In this document: piece after piece, positions 1 to 8,736 of the stretch
How positions within the stretch are numbered: the stretch's first letter is position 1
Layout: each line of letters starts with the position of its first letter
NCBI RefSeq assembly: GCF_046546515.1
Contig: NZ_JBKHKJ010000005.1
Span: 124,001 to 188,000, forward strand
DNA: 64,000 bases
Direction: 5' to 3'
Origin: Parasediminibacterium sp046546515
GTDB taxonomy: Bacteria; Bacteroidota; Bacteroidia; Chitinophagales; Chitinophagaceae
Notes under the pieces: generated by a model
Seen by the model: only the letters and a program-made list of their open reading frames with translations
What the model was told of the DNA's origin: nothing
Database searches by the model: none
Position numbers and translations under genes: made by a program

Positions 1-22
1 TACCTTATATAAATAAGCCTTT

Positions 23-751
23 TTAATAATGCTGCTCCACATCCACTTGTATATTATTCAAGGCATCAGCAGCCGTTTGGCTTGCTTGTGTCATTAATAT
101 CACAGAATAGATTTTTGTTGATGCAAAAACCACATTAGACACTGTTTTTAATGTAGCCCCTGTGCTAGAATTTGATAAGGTAATAGTATAAGTGCCTGCG
201 GTAATCGTTTTAAAAACAGTATAAGTATCAAAGCTGAGATGATCGAGGAAGTTCCTGTAAGTATAGTCTAACGACAGGTTGCCTGGGCTGGAAAAATGCA
301 CATTTATATAGCTGAAATAAGCCTGGGTTCTAAAATCTAACACACGTACTTTTGTGTTGCCTGCCGTAGGGGTGCTAAGGTCGTCTGCAACTACCGATAC
401 TTTCCAGTCATACCCTACACGGTAAATGAAGCAGGAGTATGACGAACCTGCCAACAAATTTACATTTACATTTACAACTGTGTTGCCCCCAAAAATCACT
501 TGTATATTATTGCTGCCAATAACTCCTTTTAGGTAGGCCGTAGGGTAGTACCTAGCTAATGCCCCGGTGCTTGCCGTGTTTATTAGCACCGTGTCGTTCC
601 CATAATCCATCACATTAAAAAATCTAATAGACGGTGCAACCGTGCTTCCTGTGGTGGGCGTGGTGGGGGTAGCAATACCGCTTGTATCTACCTGTTTGGT
701 ACATGAAATAAGGATGGATGCAACGAATATGAAGTAAAATAAATGTTTCAT
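23..751 (-). CDS. DUF4397-like surface lipoprotein
   Basis: Predicted 242-residue lipoprotein. The N-terminus is a short hydrophobic signal ending in the lipobox LISC, so Cys17 should be lipidated and the protein anchored to a membrane, probably the outer one. The rest looks like the beta-rich DUF4397 family of Bacteroidota: it opens with IRFFNVMDYG and continues with regularly spaced beta-strand-like segments. It lies 44 bp downstream of the PKD lipoprotein on the same strand and is probably co-transcribed with it. No catalytic motif is visible, so a structural or binding role is inferred. The lipoprotein call is firm, the family call moderate. Confidence 0.75.
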   Translation of the reverse strand: MKHLFYFIFVASILISCTKQVDTSGIATPTTPTTGSTVAPSIRFFNVMDYGNDTVLINTASTGALARYYPTAYLKGVIGSNNIQVIFGGNTVVNVNVNLLAGSSYSCFIYRVGYDWKVSVVADDLSTPTAGNTKVRVLDFRTQAYFSYINVHFSSPGNLSLDYTYRNFLDHLSFDTYTVFKTITAGTYTITLSNSSTGATLKTVSNVVFASTKIYSVILMTQASQTAADALNNIQVDVEQHY

Positions 752-795
752 AAAAAAGGTTTAAAAGCTAAAAGCAATTAATGGTAATCATTAAA

Positions 796-2097
796 TTATT
801 TAGCGGGTACGGTTAATGTACGCAAAATGCTTGCCGTGCAGCCTGCGCTCGATGTCGAAACAAGTTTTACGGTATAGGTAGTAGCCACGGCATTTTGTGT
901 ATAGGTCTTGGTTATAGATGGAGTAGTGGCAGTAGAGCCATCCCCAAAATCCCATGCGTTTGATGTAATAGTGCCGTTGCCCACGGAAGAATTGCTTTGG
1001 AAAGTAAAGCTGTTTACCGTGTTGCCAAAAGCCTGTATATCCATCGAAGCCACTGGGCTAACGTTTTGCCCAAAAGCAGTAACAGATTGCGAAACAGAAT
1101 ACAAAGAAACACCGCTGCTAGAAACAATATTCATTGCTACAGTGTATATTTTGCTAGTAGTATATGTTTTTTGTACTGGGTTGCCGGTAGCCGTGGCCCC
1201 GTCTCCAAATGTCCAGTTATATACTGCTCCAGCGGGCACATTGATTGCTGCGCTTGTAAATGTGAATTTTTCTGTGCTAGGCGAGCATGGGCTTGTTGCG
1301 GTGCTGGAAAAACTACCACTAATAGCTGTATTGGCAGTACCTGCTGGCACATTTACACTTGTGGTTTTGCTACCTGTGCAGCCTGCATCGCTTGTTACCT
1401 TGAGGGTTACAGAAAAATCTTGCGATGCAGTAGTTTGGTTGTAAGCATGGGTAACATAGCTATTGTTTGTGGCATTGCTAGAACCATCCCCAAAATCCCA
1501 GAAAAAAGTAGTTATTGTGCCAGATGCTACTTTTGAACTGCTGCCATTAAAAGCATAATTGTTACCTATGTTGCCTGGGTTTAATAACTGTGCCGTAAAT
1601 GCTGCAATAGGCGATCCAGCAGACCCAACAACGGTAATAGCCTTTGAATAGCTTTTTATTGATTTGCCAGCAGTGTCTATTTTTACTAAAACGGTATATG
1701 TTCCCGCAGTTTTATAAGTATTGGAAACCGTGGACGGGCCTGTTGTAACAAATTGCCCATCGCCAAAGTACCACTCATAAGTAGCGTTGGATGGGATGTT
1801 TATGCCCGAGAGTGTAAAAGAAGCAACGGAATTGGTAGCTGCGCAAGGGGTAAGGTTTGTATAAGCAATAGCAAGTGAATCTATACTGCCACCTCCTGTA
1901 GTGGTGCCGCCACCTGTACCTGTTCCACCTCCAGTGCTTGAAGTGTCGCCAGTCGGGCTAGGTGGGGTATAAGTAGGCTTTGTGGGGTCGCTAGTGGCAG
2001 TTCCCGTTCCAGTAGGGGTAAGGTCTGCTTCCCGGCTACATGAAGCCATGAAAAATAGTATAAGAACTATGGGTAAAATCTGTTTGTAAAGTGCCAT
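796..2097 (-). CDS. Lipoprotein with four PKD domains
   Basis: 433-residue lipoprotein with lipobox MASC (Cys20), a low-complexity Gly/Thr/Pro linker to about residue 75, then four PKD domains of roughly 85 residues. Each PKD domain carries the hallmark WxFGDG or WDFGDG motif (YEWYFGDG, FFWDFGDG, YNWTFGDG, NAWDFGDG) followed by the xYxxxGxYTVxL strand. PKD domains are Ig-like folds used in adhesion and protein or polysaccharide binding at the Bacteroidota surface. The linker probably works as a spacer holding the domains off the membrane. No enzyme domain is present. It is the first gene of a two-gene lipoprotein unit with the DUF4397-like gene downstream. Confidence 0.85.
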   Translation of the reverse strand: MALYKQILPIVLILFFMASCSREADLTPTGTGTATSDPTKPTYTPPSPTGDTSSTGGGTGTGGGTTTGGGSIDSLAIAYTNLTPCAATNSVASFTLSGINIPSNATYEWYFGDGQFVTTGPSTVSNTYKTAGTYTVLVKIDTAGKSIKSYSKAITVVGSAGSPIAAFTAQLLNPGNIGNNYAFNGSSSKVASGTITTFFWDFGDGSSNATNNSYVTHAYNQTTASQDFSVTLKVTSDAGCTGSKTTSVNVPAGTANTAISGSFSSTATSPCSPSTEKFTFTSAAINVPAGAVYNWTFGDGATATGNPVQKTYTTSKIYTVAMNIVSSSGVSLYSVSQSVTAFGQNVSPVASMDIQAFGNTVNSFTFQSNSSVGNGTITSNAWDFGDGSTATTPSITKTYTQNAVATTYTVKLVSTSSAGCTASILRTLTVPAK

Positions 2098-2289
2098 GCA
2101 GAAAAAAAGTTACGTAAAAATAATTACTCTTTGTTACAATATACAATCTTTATTTACAAGTAACATAAATTTCTTATACAATGTGATTAAATTTATTTTT
2201 GGCAGTTAGTTATTAAGAATTTGGTTGCTAACTAGGAAGCTGTTTAGGCGTTTGTTTTTTGCAATAGGAATACCTTTTTAGCAGAACTA

Positions 2290-2297
2290 TAGATTTG
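2290..2297 (+). promoter_or_regulatory. Bacteroidota -7 box TAGATTTG upstream of ldhA
   Basis: TAGATTTG is an exact match to the Bacteroidota promoter element TAnnTTTG. It lies 25 bp before the GTG and 76 bp before the ATG candidate starts of the lactate dehydrogenase. A good -33 TTTG at the usual 19-21 bp spacing is not seen; the nearest, at 2258-2261, is about 28 bp away. Confidence 0.4.
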
Positions 2298-2372
2298 TAA
2301 TTTTGAAACGCTCATGGGGGTGTGGCAATAAAATTATATGGAACACAGGGTTTGCCACCTATCTTGCACTAT

Positions 2373-3398
2373 ATGGGCAATCAGGAAATACAGGAAAAAG
2401 TAAAAGTTACCTTTTTCTCTACGCAGGTTTACGACAAGCAATTTTTTACTGCTTGCAACCAAGGCTTTGGTTTTGAGTTGGAATATTATGATACCCACCT
2501 AGGCCCACACATTGCAGGCATTGTGCAACAATCGCAGGCCGTTTGTGTGTTTGTAAATGATAAGCTAGATGCTAGGGTTGTGAAAACACTCGCTCGCAAT
2601 GGCGTAAAAATAATTGCCTTGCGATGTGCAGGTTTCAATAATGTGGACTTGGCTGCGTGCAAGGAATTGGGCATAAAGGTTTGCCGTGTGCCTGCCTACT
2701 CCCCAGAGGCAGTGGCAGAACATGCAGTCGCCATGATAATGACCTTAAACCGGAAAACCCACAAAGCCTACAACCGTGTGCGGGAGCAGAATTTCTCGTT
2801 AAATGGGTTGTTGGGGTTCGATTTGCATGGCAAAACTATTGGCGTGCTGGGAACAGGCAATATTGGGCAGGCTTTCTGCAAAATTATGCTAGGGTTTGGC
2901 TGTAAAGTGATGGCTTTTGATTTAATTGCCGACAAACGCCTAGAAGCAATAGGCGTAACATATCACCCTTTAACAGACATATTTTCGCAGGCGGATGTTA
3001 TTTCATTGCACTGCCCTTTAAACGAGCAAACCAAACATATCATCAATGCAGACAGCATCCAAATGATGAAAAAAGGGGTTATGCTTATCAACACCAGCAG
3101 AGGTGGGCTGCTAGATACAGCAGCAGCTATACAAGGTTTAAAATCTGCCCAGATTGGCTACCTTGGCATAGATGTGTATGAACAGGAAGAAAAATTGTTT
3201 TTTAAAGATTTGTCTGGGGATATAATACAGGACGACCAGATACAGCGTTTAATGAGTTTCCCCAATGTGTTAGTAACAGCACATCAAGCTTTTTTTACCG
3301 CCGAGGCTTTGCAGCAAATAGCATTCACCACGCTTTCCAACATTGCTGCCCTTGCAAATGGGCAGCCTGTTGTAAACAAGGCAGCCATATTGGTGTAG
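2373..3398 (+). CDS. ldhA: D-lactate dehydrogenase (fermentative, LdhA type)
   Basis: NAD-dependent D-lactate dehydrogenase, a 2-hydroxyacid dehydrogenase reducing pyruvate to D-lactate in the cytoplasm. Resemblance to E. coli LdhA is close throughout: LRCAGFNNVDL, VPAYSPEAVAEHAVAMIMTL, the Rossmann dinucleotide motif GVLGTGNIGQAF, the catalytic Arg in NTSRGG, the catalytic Glu in DVYEQE and the catalytic His in TAHQAFF. The family starts near KVTFFSTQVYDK, so I use the ATG at 2373 (341 residues). An in-frame GTG at 2322 would add 17 residues that the family lacks. It is monocistronic, with a Bacteroidota -7 box just upstream. Confidence 0.93.
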   Translation: MGNQEIQEKVKVTFFSTQVYDKQFFTACNQGFGFELEYYDTHLGPHIAGIVQQSQAVCVFVNDKLDARVVKTLARNGVKIIALRCAGFNNVDLAACKELGIKVCRVPAYSPEAVAEHAVAMIMTLNRKTHKAYNRVREQNFSLNGLLGFDLHGKTIGVLGTGNIGQAFCKIMLGFGCKVMAFDLIADKRLEAIGVTYHPLTDIFSQADVISLHCPLNEQTKHIINADSIQMMKKGVMLINTSRGGLLDTAAAIQGLKSAQIGYLGIDVYEQEEKLFFKDLSGDIIQDDQIQRLMSFPNVLVTAHQAFFTAEALQQIAFTTLSNIAALANGQPVVNKAAILV

Positions 3399-3546
3399 AT
3401 GAGGTTGCTGTTAGAACTGCTATAAATTAATCGCTTGATGTTTTAGGTTGCTTGTTCCTTTAATTTGCAGGAATAGCAAATCGAGGGTGCAATCCAAAGA
3501 CTTGCACTCTATGACACTAGGATTAACTTGGACTAGCGGTTTCCTT

Positions 3547-3699
3547 CTACTTATTAAGTTTTGGCAACCCTGTTTTTGCTAAAATTTCATTTGCCCTTTT
3601 TAGCTTTTCTGGGAACAAATTTTTACCCCTAAATTTTTCAAGTTTTTTGTCAATTACAATATTTGGCACTTTTGAAGTGTTTAAATTACTAACATACAA
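3547..3699 (-). CDS. Possible 50-residue small protein or gene remnant
   Basis: A short open frame on the minus strand, starting at TTG, with protein-like composition: it contains VPNIVIDKKLEKF, LFPEKLKRANEIL and ends in GLPKLNK. The rest of 3399-3709 holds no recognisable gene. The amphipathic, Lys/Leu-rich C-terminus resembles the tail of a small cytoplasmic protein, so this may be a true small gene or the 3' remnant of a longer one. No family recognised. Confidence 0.25.
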   Translation of the reverse strand: MYVSNLNTSKVPNIVIDKKLEKFRGKNLFPEKLKRANEILAKTGLPKLNK

Positions 3700-3709
3700 T
3701 CTTACTCAA

Positions 3710-4111
3710 TCACTCGCATAATTCCAAAAAATGACGGGCGGTTTGTATGCTTTCCTGATACGAAATAGGCTTTGTTATATAGTAGCGAGCCCCCAATTGC
3801 ATACATTTTTCTTTCTCTAGCGGATTGATAGAGGTAGAGTAAATCACAACGGGAATGTGCTTAAACCGTTCGTCGGCCATAATCAGTGTTAATGTTTGCG
3901 TGCCGTTCAGCAAAGGCATATTCAAATCCAATACAATTAGTTGGGGTATTTTATTTAAAAGGTAATTTTTGTTTAATATATCTAATACATCCGCTCCATT
4001 CTTGGCAAATAAAATAATGTTTCCTGCATCAAAAGATTCTAATGCCTCTTTTATAATCATCCTGTCTTCAAGATCATCGTCTGCCAAAAGGATTTTCCAA
4101 TTCATACTCAT
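3710..4111 (-). CDS. Single-domain response regulator (REC only)
   Basis: 133-residue receiver domain with no output domain. The acidic pocket is LLADDD, the phospho-acceptor Asp lies in VLDLNMP, the switch Thr/Ser lies in YSTS and the conserved Lys in ITKPIS. Such CheY-like proteins pass phosphate or bind partners rather than DNA. It begins 16 bp after the stop of the histidine kinase on the same strand and is almost certainly its partner, at the end of the stressosome operon. ATG at 4111 or 4105 are both possible starts. Confidence 0.88.
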   Translation of the reverse strand: MSMNWKILLADDDLEDRMIIKEALESFDAGNIILFAKNGADVLDILNKNYLLNKIPQLIVLDLNMPLLNGTQTLTLIMADERFKHIPVVIYSTSINPLEKEKCMQLGARYYITKPISYQESIQTARHFLELCE

Positions 4112-4127
4112 TAATAATATAAGGGAA

Positions 4128-5756
4128 TTAAATGGAGGTAGGGAATGAAATACAAAAAATGGCTCCTTCCCCTTCTGCTGCTGTTGCCCAAATGCGGCCT
4201 TTGTGCAATTCTATAATTTTACGGCAAATAGCAAGCCCCAATCCTGTTCCTTTATAAATTTCCCTGCTATGCAATCGTTGAAACAGCGTAAATATTTGTA
4301 ATGCATATTTTTCATTAAAGCCTATTCCATTATCTTTAAAAGTAATAACCAAAAAACCTTCTTCCATTTTTGAGGAAATGTCAACTTGGGGGGCAATCCC
4401 TGTTTTGGAATATTTCAAGGAATTACTAATAATGTTTTCAAATACTTGCCTAATCATTTCCTCGTCGCCACTTATAGTGGGCAAAGGCCTTATATTAATG
4501 ATGGCATTTTTCTCGTTTACCAATATTTCCAAATCCTGCAAAGCCGTTGAAGCCACTTCATTCAAATCAACCTGTTTAAAGTTTACTTCTGCTTTATTTA
4601 TTTGTGAAAAGGAAAGTAGGTCATGGATAAGGCTACGCATTCTTTTGGCGGAGGAGTTCATCGTATTTAAAACGCCAATCCCCTTTTCGTCAATTGTTTT
4701 ATAAGTACTGAGCAAGTAATCTGTATAATATAATAATTTACGCGCAGGTTCTTGCAAGTCGTGCGATGCAATGAAGGCAAACTGTTGCAATTCCAAATTA
4801 CTGCGGTTCAGTTCCCCGATAATATTTTCAAGTGCCTGCTGGTTTTCATTCAGTTTATTTTGTGTTTGTTTCAGTTCAATGTTATCTTTTAAAGTATCCT
4901 CGTATATTTTTTGGGTATTAATATCTACAATATAACCAATCCAGTTGATTATTTCATTCTTGTCGTTTTTAAGGGGGGATAAGGATATTTGATGCCAAAG
5001 GTATTCTTCGCCATCTTTATTTTTAATGCGGGCTTGTATTTTAGAGGCGGCGGCATTTTTCTTTCCATTGTTCTTCAATAATGCTGTAAACGCCTCGTAT
5101 TCTTCTTCATGTACAATTGTTTTCCATTCGTTGTTGTTCAACTGTTCAGTTGTTTTGCCTGTCAATTCCTGCAACCATTCATTGGCATACAAAAGCTGCC
5201 CTGCATTATCCATGGAAAATATAATCAGCGGCAAAGAATTGGTAAGCGTTTTAAACTGTGTTTCACTTTTTTGCACTTTATCGGCCAAATCCTGTAGCAG
5301 TTCATTCTTCTGCTTCAGTTCCTCGTAAGGTGATATGGGCGGTTCGTTCCTGAATAGGCTTCTCCATTCATCCAGCTTATGGATGTCAATTTTAAAAGGT
5401 GGAGAAATATAATAGTAGAGTTCAATGGTGGTTTGGTTGCCCTTGGTAGAAATATTGTATTTGTTTACTAATTTTTTGGCGTGTGCTAAGCCATCAAACG
5501 ATTTTGGCTCATTGCTTTTCCCATTTTTCAAACAAGCTACAATATACTTTTCATGCTGATCGCTTTCTACGCATAGCGAAAGCAACCCGCTTTTTTTTCC
5601 ATCAATAATATTCCTCGACACTTCCGACACGGCAGTTGCAAAAGTGGTTTGAGCAGAAAGGGATAGCCCTGCAATTTCTGCAAGTTTCATGGTGCGCTTA
5701 TGCGCCATGATTAAATCCATCTCATTTTCAAGGGTCACTTTTGCTATTTCGTGCAT
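4128..5756 (-). CDS. Hybrid sensor: RsbT-like ATPase domain + PAS + histidine kinase
   Basis: 542 residues with no transmembrane segment, so cytoplasmic. Residues 1-130 resemble a degenerate RsbT/anti-sigma HATPase domain (FATAVSEVSRNIID). About 150-270 is a PAS domain (TLTNSLPLIIFSMDNAGQLL) with a PAC-like tail, followed by a predicted coiled coil. The HisKA domain carries the phospho-His in ASHDLQEPARKL, and HATPase_c shows the N box NIISNSLKYS, G1 DNGIGFN and G2 GTGLGLAI. It starts 1 bp after the end of the SpoIIE-type phosphatase and is followed directly by a receiver protein. This suggests stressosome output passes to a phosphorelay. Kinase identity is certain; the role of the first domain is inferred. 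Confidence 0.9.
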   Translation of the reverse strand: MHEIAKVTLENEMDLIMAHKRTMKLAEIAGLSLSAQTTFATAVSEVSRNIIDGKKSGLLSLCVESDQHEKYIVACLKNGKSNEPKSFDGLAHAKKLVNKYNISTKGNQTTIELYYYISPPFKIDIHKLDEWRSLFRNEPPISPYEELKQKNELLQDLADKVQKSETQFKTLTNSLPLIIFSMDNAGQLLYANEWLQELTGKTTEQLNNNEWKTIVHEEEYEAFTALLKNNGKKNAAASKIQARIKNKDGEEYLWHQISLSPLKNDKNEIINWIGYIVDINTQKIYEDTLKDNIELKQTQNKLNENQQALENIIGELNRSNLELQQFAFIASHDLQEPARKLLYYTDYLLSTYKTIDEKGIGVLNTMNSSAKRMRSLIHDLLSFSQINKAEVNFKQVDLNEVASTALQDLEILVNEKNAIINIRPLPTISGDEEMIRQVFENIISNSLKYSKTGIAPQVDISSKMEEGFLVITFKDNGIGFNEKYALQIFTLFQRLHSREIYKGTGLGLAICRKIIELHKGRIWATAAEGEGAIFCISFPTSI

Positions 5757-5757
5757 T

Positions 5758-6774
5758 TTATAAATTTATTTTACAGGCCATTACAGCAGTATCGTCTGTG
5801 TTGCGGGCAAAATCTTTCACTAGGCAGGCGGTTAACACAGAAAGGTCATAACGGGAAATAGCAGGGTGTTTTGATAAGTCCCATCGCGATTTGATGCCAT
5901 CGCTGCACATAATAATGGTTTGCCCTTTTTCATAAGCAACTTCTTGTGTGTTGAGGGCATTGGGTAAATTTAACCCAATAATACCATTGTAAGAAAGGTA
6001 ATTTTTTGAACTTTGGCTATTGATAATTTTAATAGAAATGTTGCCAACGCCACAGATGGCCCATTTTCTTTCGGTAATATCAAAAACGGCTATGGTGCCT
6101 ACTAGCCCTCTTGTTTTTTTTACATTCAAATGTATATCCCTGATAATTGGCACGGGTTCTATTTCGGTAGATTTCAGGAATATTTCCCCTGCTTTTTCAA
6201 TTGCTAGCTCGGCCTCTGGCCCATGGCCTAACCCATCGCCTAAAAAAAGTTTGAGGTGGGTATTGGAAAGGGTATAATAAAATCCATCGCCACAGGCATT
6301 GTCATTATGCAAAGACAATATAAGGTTTCTAATATCTATTTTTGGAGGCTTGATATATAGGGCAGGTTCTTCATTAAAAACCCTGATTAAAGTAATGGTA
6401 CCCCAGTCTTTTTGGGAATATACCTGAAAAACATCAGATAATCTTTTCATGGCGCCCATGCCGTGCCCAAGCGTATTTTTTGTAGAAATGCCATCCTCCA
6501 AAACAAGGCTTAGGTTTGCAATGCCATGCCCATTATCTATGCCTATAATCTCAATTCCTTGTATATTGTTTTCTTCTATTAGTTTTACCAGTATGTTGCC
6601 CCCGCCCCCGTGCTTCACCAAATTGCTAGCTAGTTCAGACACTATAATGTCTATTTCCCCTACTTTCCGGGTAGAAAAATTACCAGTTACCGCTAGTGCA
6701 TGGATTTCTTTTTTGAGGATAGCAAAATAGCTTCTATCATCGGCCTTAAAATATGAATGAAACCTTCTGACCAT
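5758..6774 (-). CDS. RsbX-like SpoIIE/PP2C phosphatase with N-terminal ATPase domain
   Basis: 338-residue two-domain protein. Residues 1-130 are an RsbT-type HATPase domain (ELASNLVKHGGGG, GIDNGHGI, LGHGMGAMKRL). Residues 145-338 are a PP2C/SpoIIE phosphatase with metal-binding Asp residues in CGDGFYY, LFLGDGLGHGPEAE and MCSDGIKSRWDL. In stressosomes the RsbX phosphatase dephosphorylates RsbR and RsbS to reset the complex. Here the phosphatase is fused to an ATPase domain, a layout common outside Firmicutes. A 173-bp repeat-containing gap separates it from rsbT; the kinase follows with 1 bp spacing. Confidence 0.88.
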   Translation of the reverse strand: MVRRFHSYFKADDRSYFAILKKEIHALAVTGNFSTRKVGEIDIIVSELASNLVKHGGGGNILVKLIEENNIQGIEIIGIDNGHGIANLSLVLEDGISTKNTLGHGMGAMKRLSDVFQVYSQKDWGTITLIRVFNEEPALYIKPPKIDIRNLILSLHNDNACGDGFYYTLSNTHLKLFLGDGLGHGPEAELAIEKAGEIFLKSTEIEPVPIIRDIHLNVKKTRGLVGTIAVFDITERKWAICGVGNISIKIINSQSSKNYLSYNGIIGLNLPNALNTQEVAYEKGQTIIMCSDGIKSRWDLSKHPAISRYDLSVLTACLVKDFARNTDDTAVMACKINL

Positions 6775-6835
6775 TTTTGAGTTGATTATTCAAACTATAT
6801 ATACATTACTAATCAAGTTGTCACTTTTATTTGTA

Positions 6836-6894
6836 GCCACGAATGCACTAATGGCACTAATGTTTTTATTCGTGCTTATTCGTGCATTCGTGGC
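6836..6894. repeat. Short palindromic repeat inside the stressosome operon
   Basis: Perfect 13-bp inverted repeat GCCACGAATGCAC (6836-6848) and GTGCATTCGTGGC (6882-6894) around an AT-rich loop containing ATTCGTGCTTATTCGTG. The same right-hand sequence recurs at 14349-14384 upstream of tmRNA. It sits between rsbT and the phosphatase gene and could fold as an RNA hairpin in the operon transcript. Confidence 0.75.
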
Positions 6895-6947
6895 AAATTA
6901 CCTAGATGTCCTATGTGGTGAGTAGGAACTATTTATTTTAGGCAATC

Positions 6948-7361
6948 CTATCCATTTTTCCATTTTAAAATGGTAACAGTTGTTCCTTCACCTACAATGC
7001 TTTTTATGTCAAATTCACTTACAAGCCTTTTAGCTCCCGGCAACCCAATCCCCAAACTTTTGCCAGTGGAAAATCCGTCTTTCATAGCCATTGCAATATC
7101 TTTTATGCCAGGCCCCTCATCTTTAAATATTAGGCGGATGCCCGTGTTTCGATTTTCGCTTACCACTTCTATAGTTGCTTTTCCACCGCCGCCATATTTT
7201 AGCATGTTACGTGCTAGTTCACTTGCGGCTGTAATCAGCTTTGTTTGGTTTACCAGGCTCATACCAATTTTTACTGCATATTCTTTTACACGGTTGCGGT
7301 AAGGCACCACATCCTGCTCTTTTTCAATTTGAATTGCATCTTTATTCAGTATTAGCTTCAT
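6948..7361 (-). CDS. rsbT: Stressosome switch kinase RsbT
   Basis: 137-residue serine/threonine kinase of the GHKL anti-sigma type. In stressosomes RsbT phosphorylates RsbR and RsbS, leaves the complex and activates a downstream partner. Motifs: the N box in ITAASELARNMLKYGGGG, the D box in FKDEGPGIKD, the G box in STGKSLGIGLPGAKRL. Length matches the family (about 133). It overlaps the 3' end of rsbS by 20 bp, indicating translational coupling, as is usual for this pair. Confidence 0.93.
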   Translation of the reverse strand: MKLILNKDAIQIEKEQDVVPYRNRVKEYAVKIGMSLVNQTKLITAASELARNMLKYGGGGKATIEVVSENRNTGIRLIFKDEGPGIKDIAMAMKDGFSTGKSLGIGLPGAKRLVSEFDIKSIVGEGTTVTILKWKNG

Positions 7362-7740
7362 CGTCCAATAGTTCTTTATCGTATGAGCCCACTTTTTTCT
7401 TAAGTAATTCCATCCCTTTTTCTATGTTCAATGCCGTGCTTACGCCTTTTAATTCCAAGCCTAATTCAATTAACGTAATGGCGACCGCCGGTTGCATCCC
7501 AACTACCACGGTTTCGGCATCCATTATCTTAGACATACTCCCGATATTCCCCAGAATGCGCCCCATGAACGAATCTACAATTGAAAGCGCCGAAATATCA
7601 ATCAATACACCCTTCGCTTGTGTTTTATATACCATTTGCACTAGGTCTGCTTCCAAATTTGTTGCCAAACGATCATAAAGGTCTATTTGGATAGTTACCA
7701 GCAGCAAATTGCCCATTTTTAAAATAGGGATACGGTCCAT
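7342..7740 (-). CDS. rsbS: Stressosome scaffold RsbS (STAS domain)
   Basis: 132-residue single STAS-domain protein, the size of B. subtilis RsbS (about 121). It begins with the typical RIPILKMGNLLLVTIQ. The phosphorylation-site segment is DISALSIVDSFMGRILG, where the Ser of VDSF corresponds to B. subtilis Ser59. RsbS forms the stressosome core with RsbR and sequesters RsbT. It lies between rsbR (18 bp upstream) and rsbT (overlapping), in canonical order. Confidence 0.93.
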   Translation of the reverse strand: MDRIPILKMGNLLLVTIQIDLYDRLATNLEADLVQMVYKTQAKGVLIDISALSIVDSFMGRILGNIGSMSKIMDAETVVVGMQPAVAITLIELGLELKGVSTALNIEKGMELLKKKVGSYDKELLDDEANTE

Positions 7741-7758
7741 AACTTATAGTATATTTTT

Positions 7759-8610
7759 TTATTTGAGCGATTTTTTCACTTCTAATTGTAACAATCCGAA
7801 AGCATATTTTAAAGCACTCGCAAGCGTGGCTTTGGTAACAATATTAGACAAATCGATGCCTAAATGCACAACTGTCTGTGCAATTTCTGGGCGTATGCCG
7901 CTGATGATACATTCAGCACCCATCAACCTCGTTGCGGCCACTGTTTTAATCAAGTGTTGCGCTACTAAAGAATCTACAGCAGGTACCCCAGAAATATCCA
8001 AAATGGCAATGGTGCTTCCACTTTGTACAATTTCCTCCAACAAATTTTCCATTACAACTTGTGTCCGGGAACTATCCAAAGTCCCAATGATAGGCAATGC
8101 CAATATGCCATCCCAAAGGCGGATTACTGGCGTTGAAATATCTGTAATTTCACTCGTTTGACGAATAATTACTTCCTCACGGCCTTTAATGAAAGTTTCA
8201 AAGGTGGTTACACCTAAGTTGTCCATCAACTTGTTTATTTTTAAGCTAGCTTCGTACAAAGCAGTGGGGTCGCTTTTTAATTCATCCTGCAAAACTTTCT
8301 GAAAAGCGTCTTTTAGGCTAAAAACATAAATGCCTGTTTCCCTTGGTGAAAAACCTTGCCTTGCCCTTGATATAGAAATGCCTGACAATAATTCGTTTAC
8401 GGTTTCAAAATCGGAAGCATTTTCTTCCGTCATGTTCGTATCTGTAATAGCCTTTAGCAAAGCATCAAGCAATTCGCTAGACTGTTCCCTTAAATCTTCA
8501 TTGCTCATCAAATCTTCCCGGAGCGTTTCGTTGGCCAATTGCCTTGTCATCCAATCTTCCAAGATTTGCTTCCGCTTTTTTTGAAGTAATTTCGATATAC
8601 TATTGTTCAT
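7759..8610 (-). CDS. rsbR: Stressosome sensor RsbR (globin-like N-terminus + STAS)
   Basis: 283 residues from the ATG at 8610. The N-terminal half (about 1-145) is all-helical, as in the non-haem globin-fold RsbR sensor domain. The C-terminal half is a STAS domain preceded by TPVIRLWDGILALPIIGTLD. Of the two known phospho-sites, the first is Ser in VPAVDSLVAQH (Thr171 in B. subtilis RsbRA) and the second is conserved as Thr in PEIAQTVVHLG (Thr205). RsbR turrets sense stress and, with RsbS, control release of RsbT. It is the first gene of the operon. A TTG 18 bp upstream is an alternative start. Confidence 0.92.
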   Translation of the reverse strand: MNNSISKLLQKKRKQILEDWMTRQLANETLREDLMSNEDLREQSSELLDALLKAITDTNMTEENASDFETVNELLSGISISRARQGFSPRETGIYVFSLKDAFQKVLQDELKSDPTALYEASLKINKLMDNLGVTTFETFIKGREEVIIRQTSEITDISTPVIRLWDGILALPIIGTLDSSRTQVVMENLLEEIVQSGSTIAILDISGVPAVDSLVAQHLIKTVAATRLMGAECIISGIRPEIAQTVVHLGIDLSNIVTKATLASALKYAFGLLQLEVKKSLK

Positions 8611-8736
8611 CTGCTGCTTTTTAGGCAACCAAAGTACCTTTAAATTATTAGTTATTTGAAATTAATATTTTTTTTTTAATTTTAAAATTACGGCTTCATA
8701 AAAACACTACTTTTATTATTAGCTTCGTCCGCTAGC

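Noticed and set aside
908..1536. Plus-strand open frames over the PKD lipoprotein
   Set aside because: They lie antisense to a clear four-PKD lipoprotein; composition is that of a reverse-complement shadow.
3470..3545. tRNA-like gene near GGGTGCAATCCAAAGACTTGCACTC
   Set aside because: No acceptor stem, T-loop GGTTCRA or anticodon arm could be formed.
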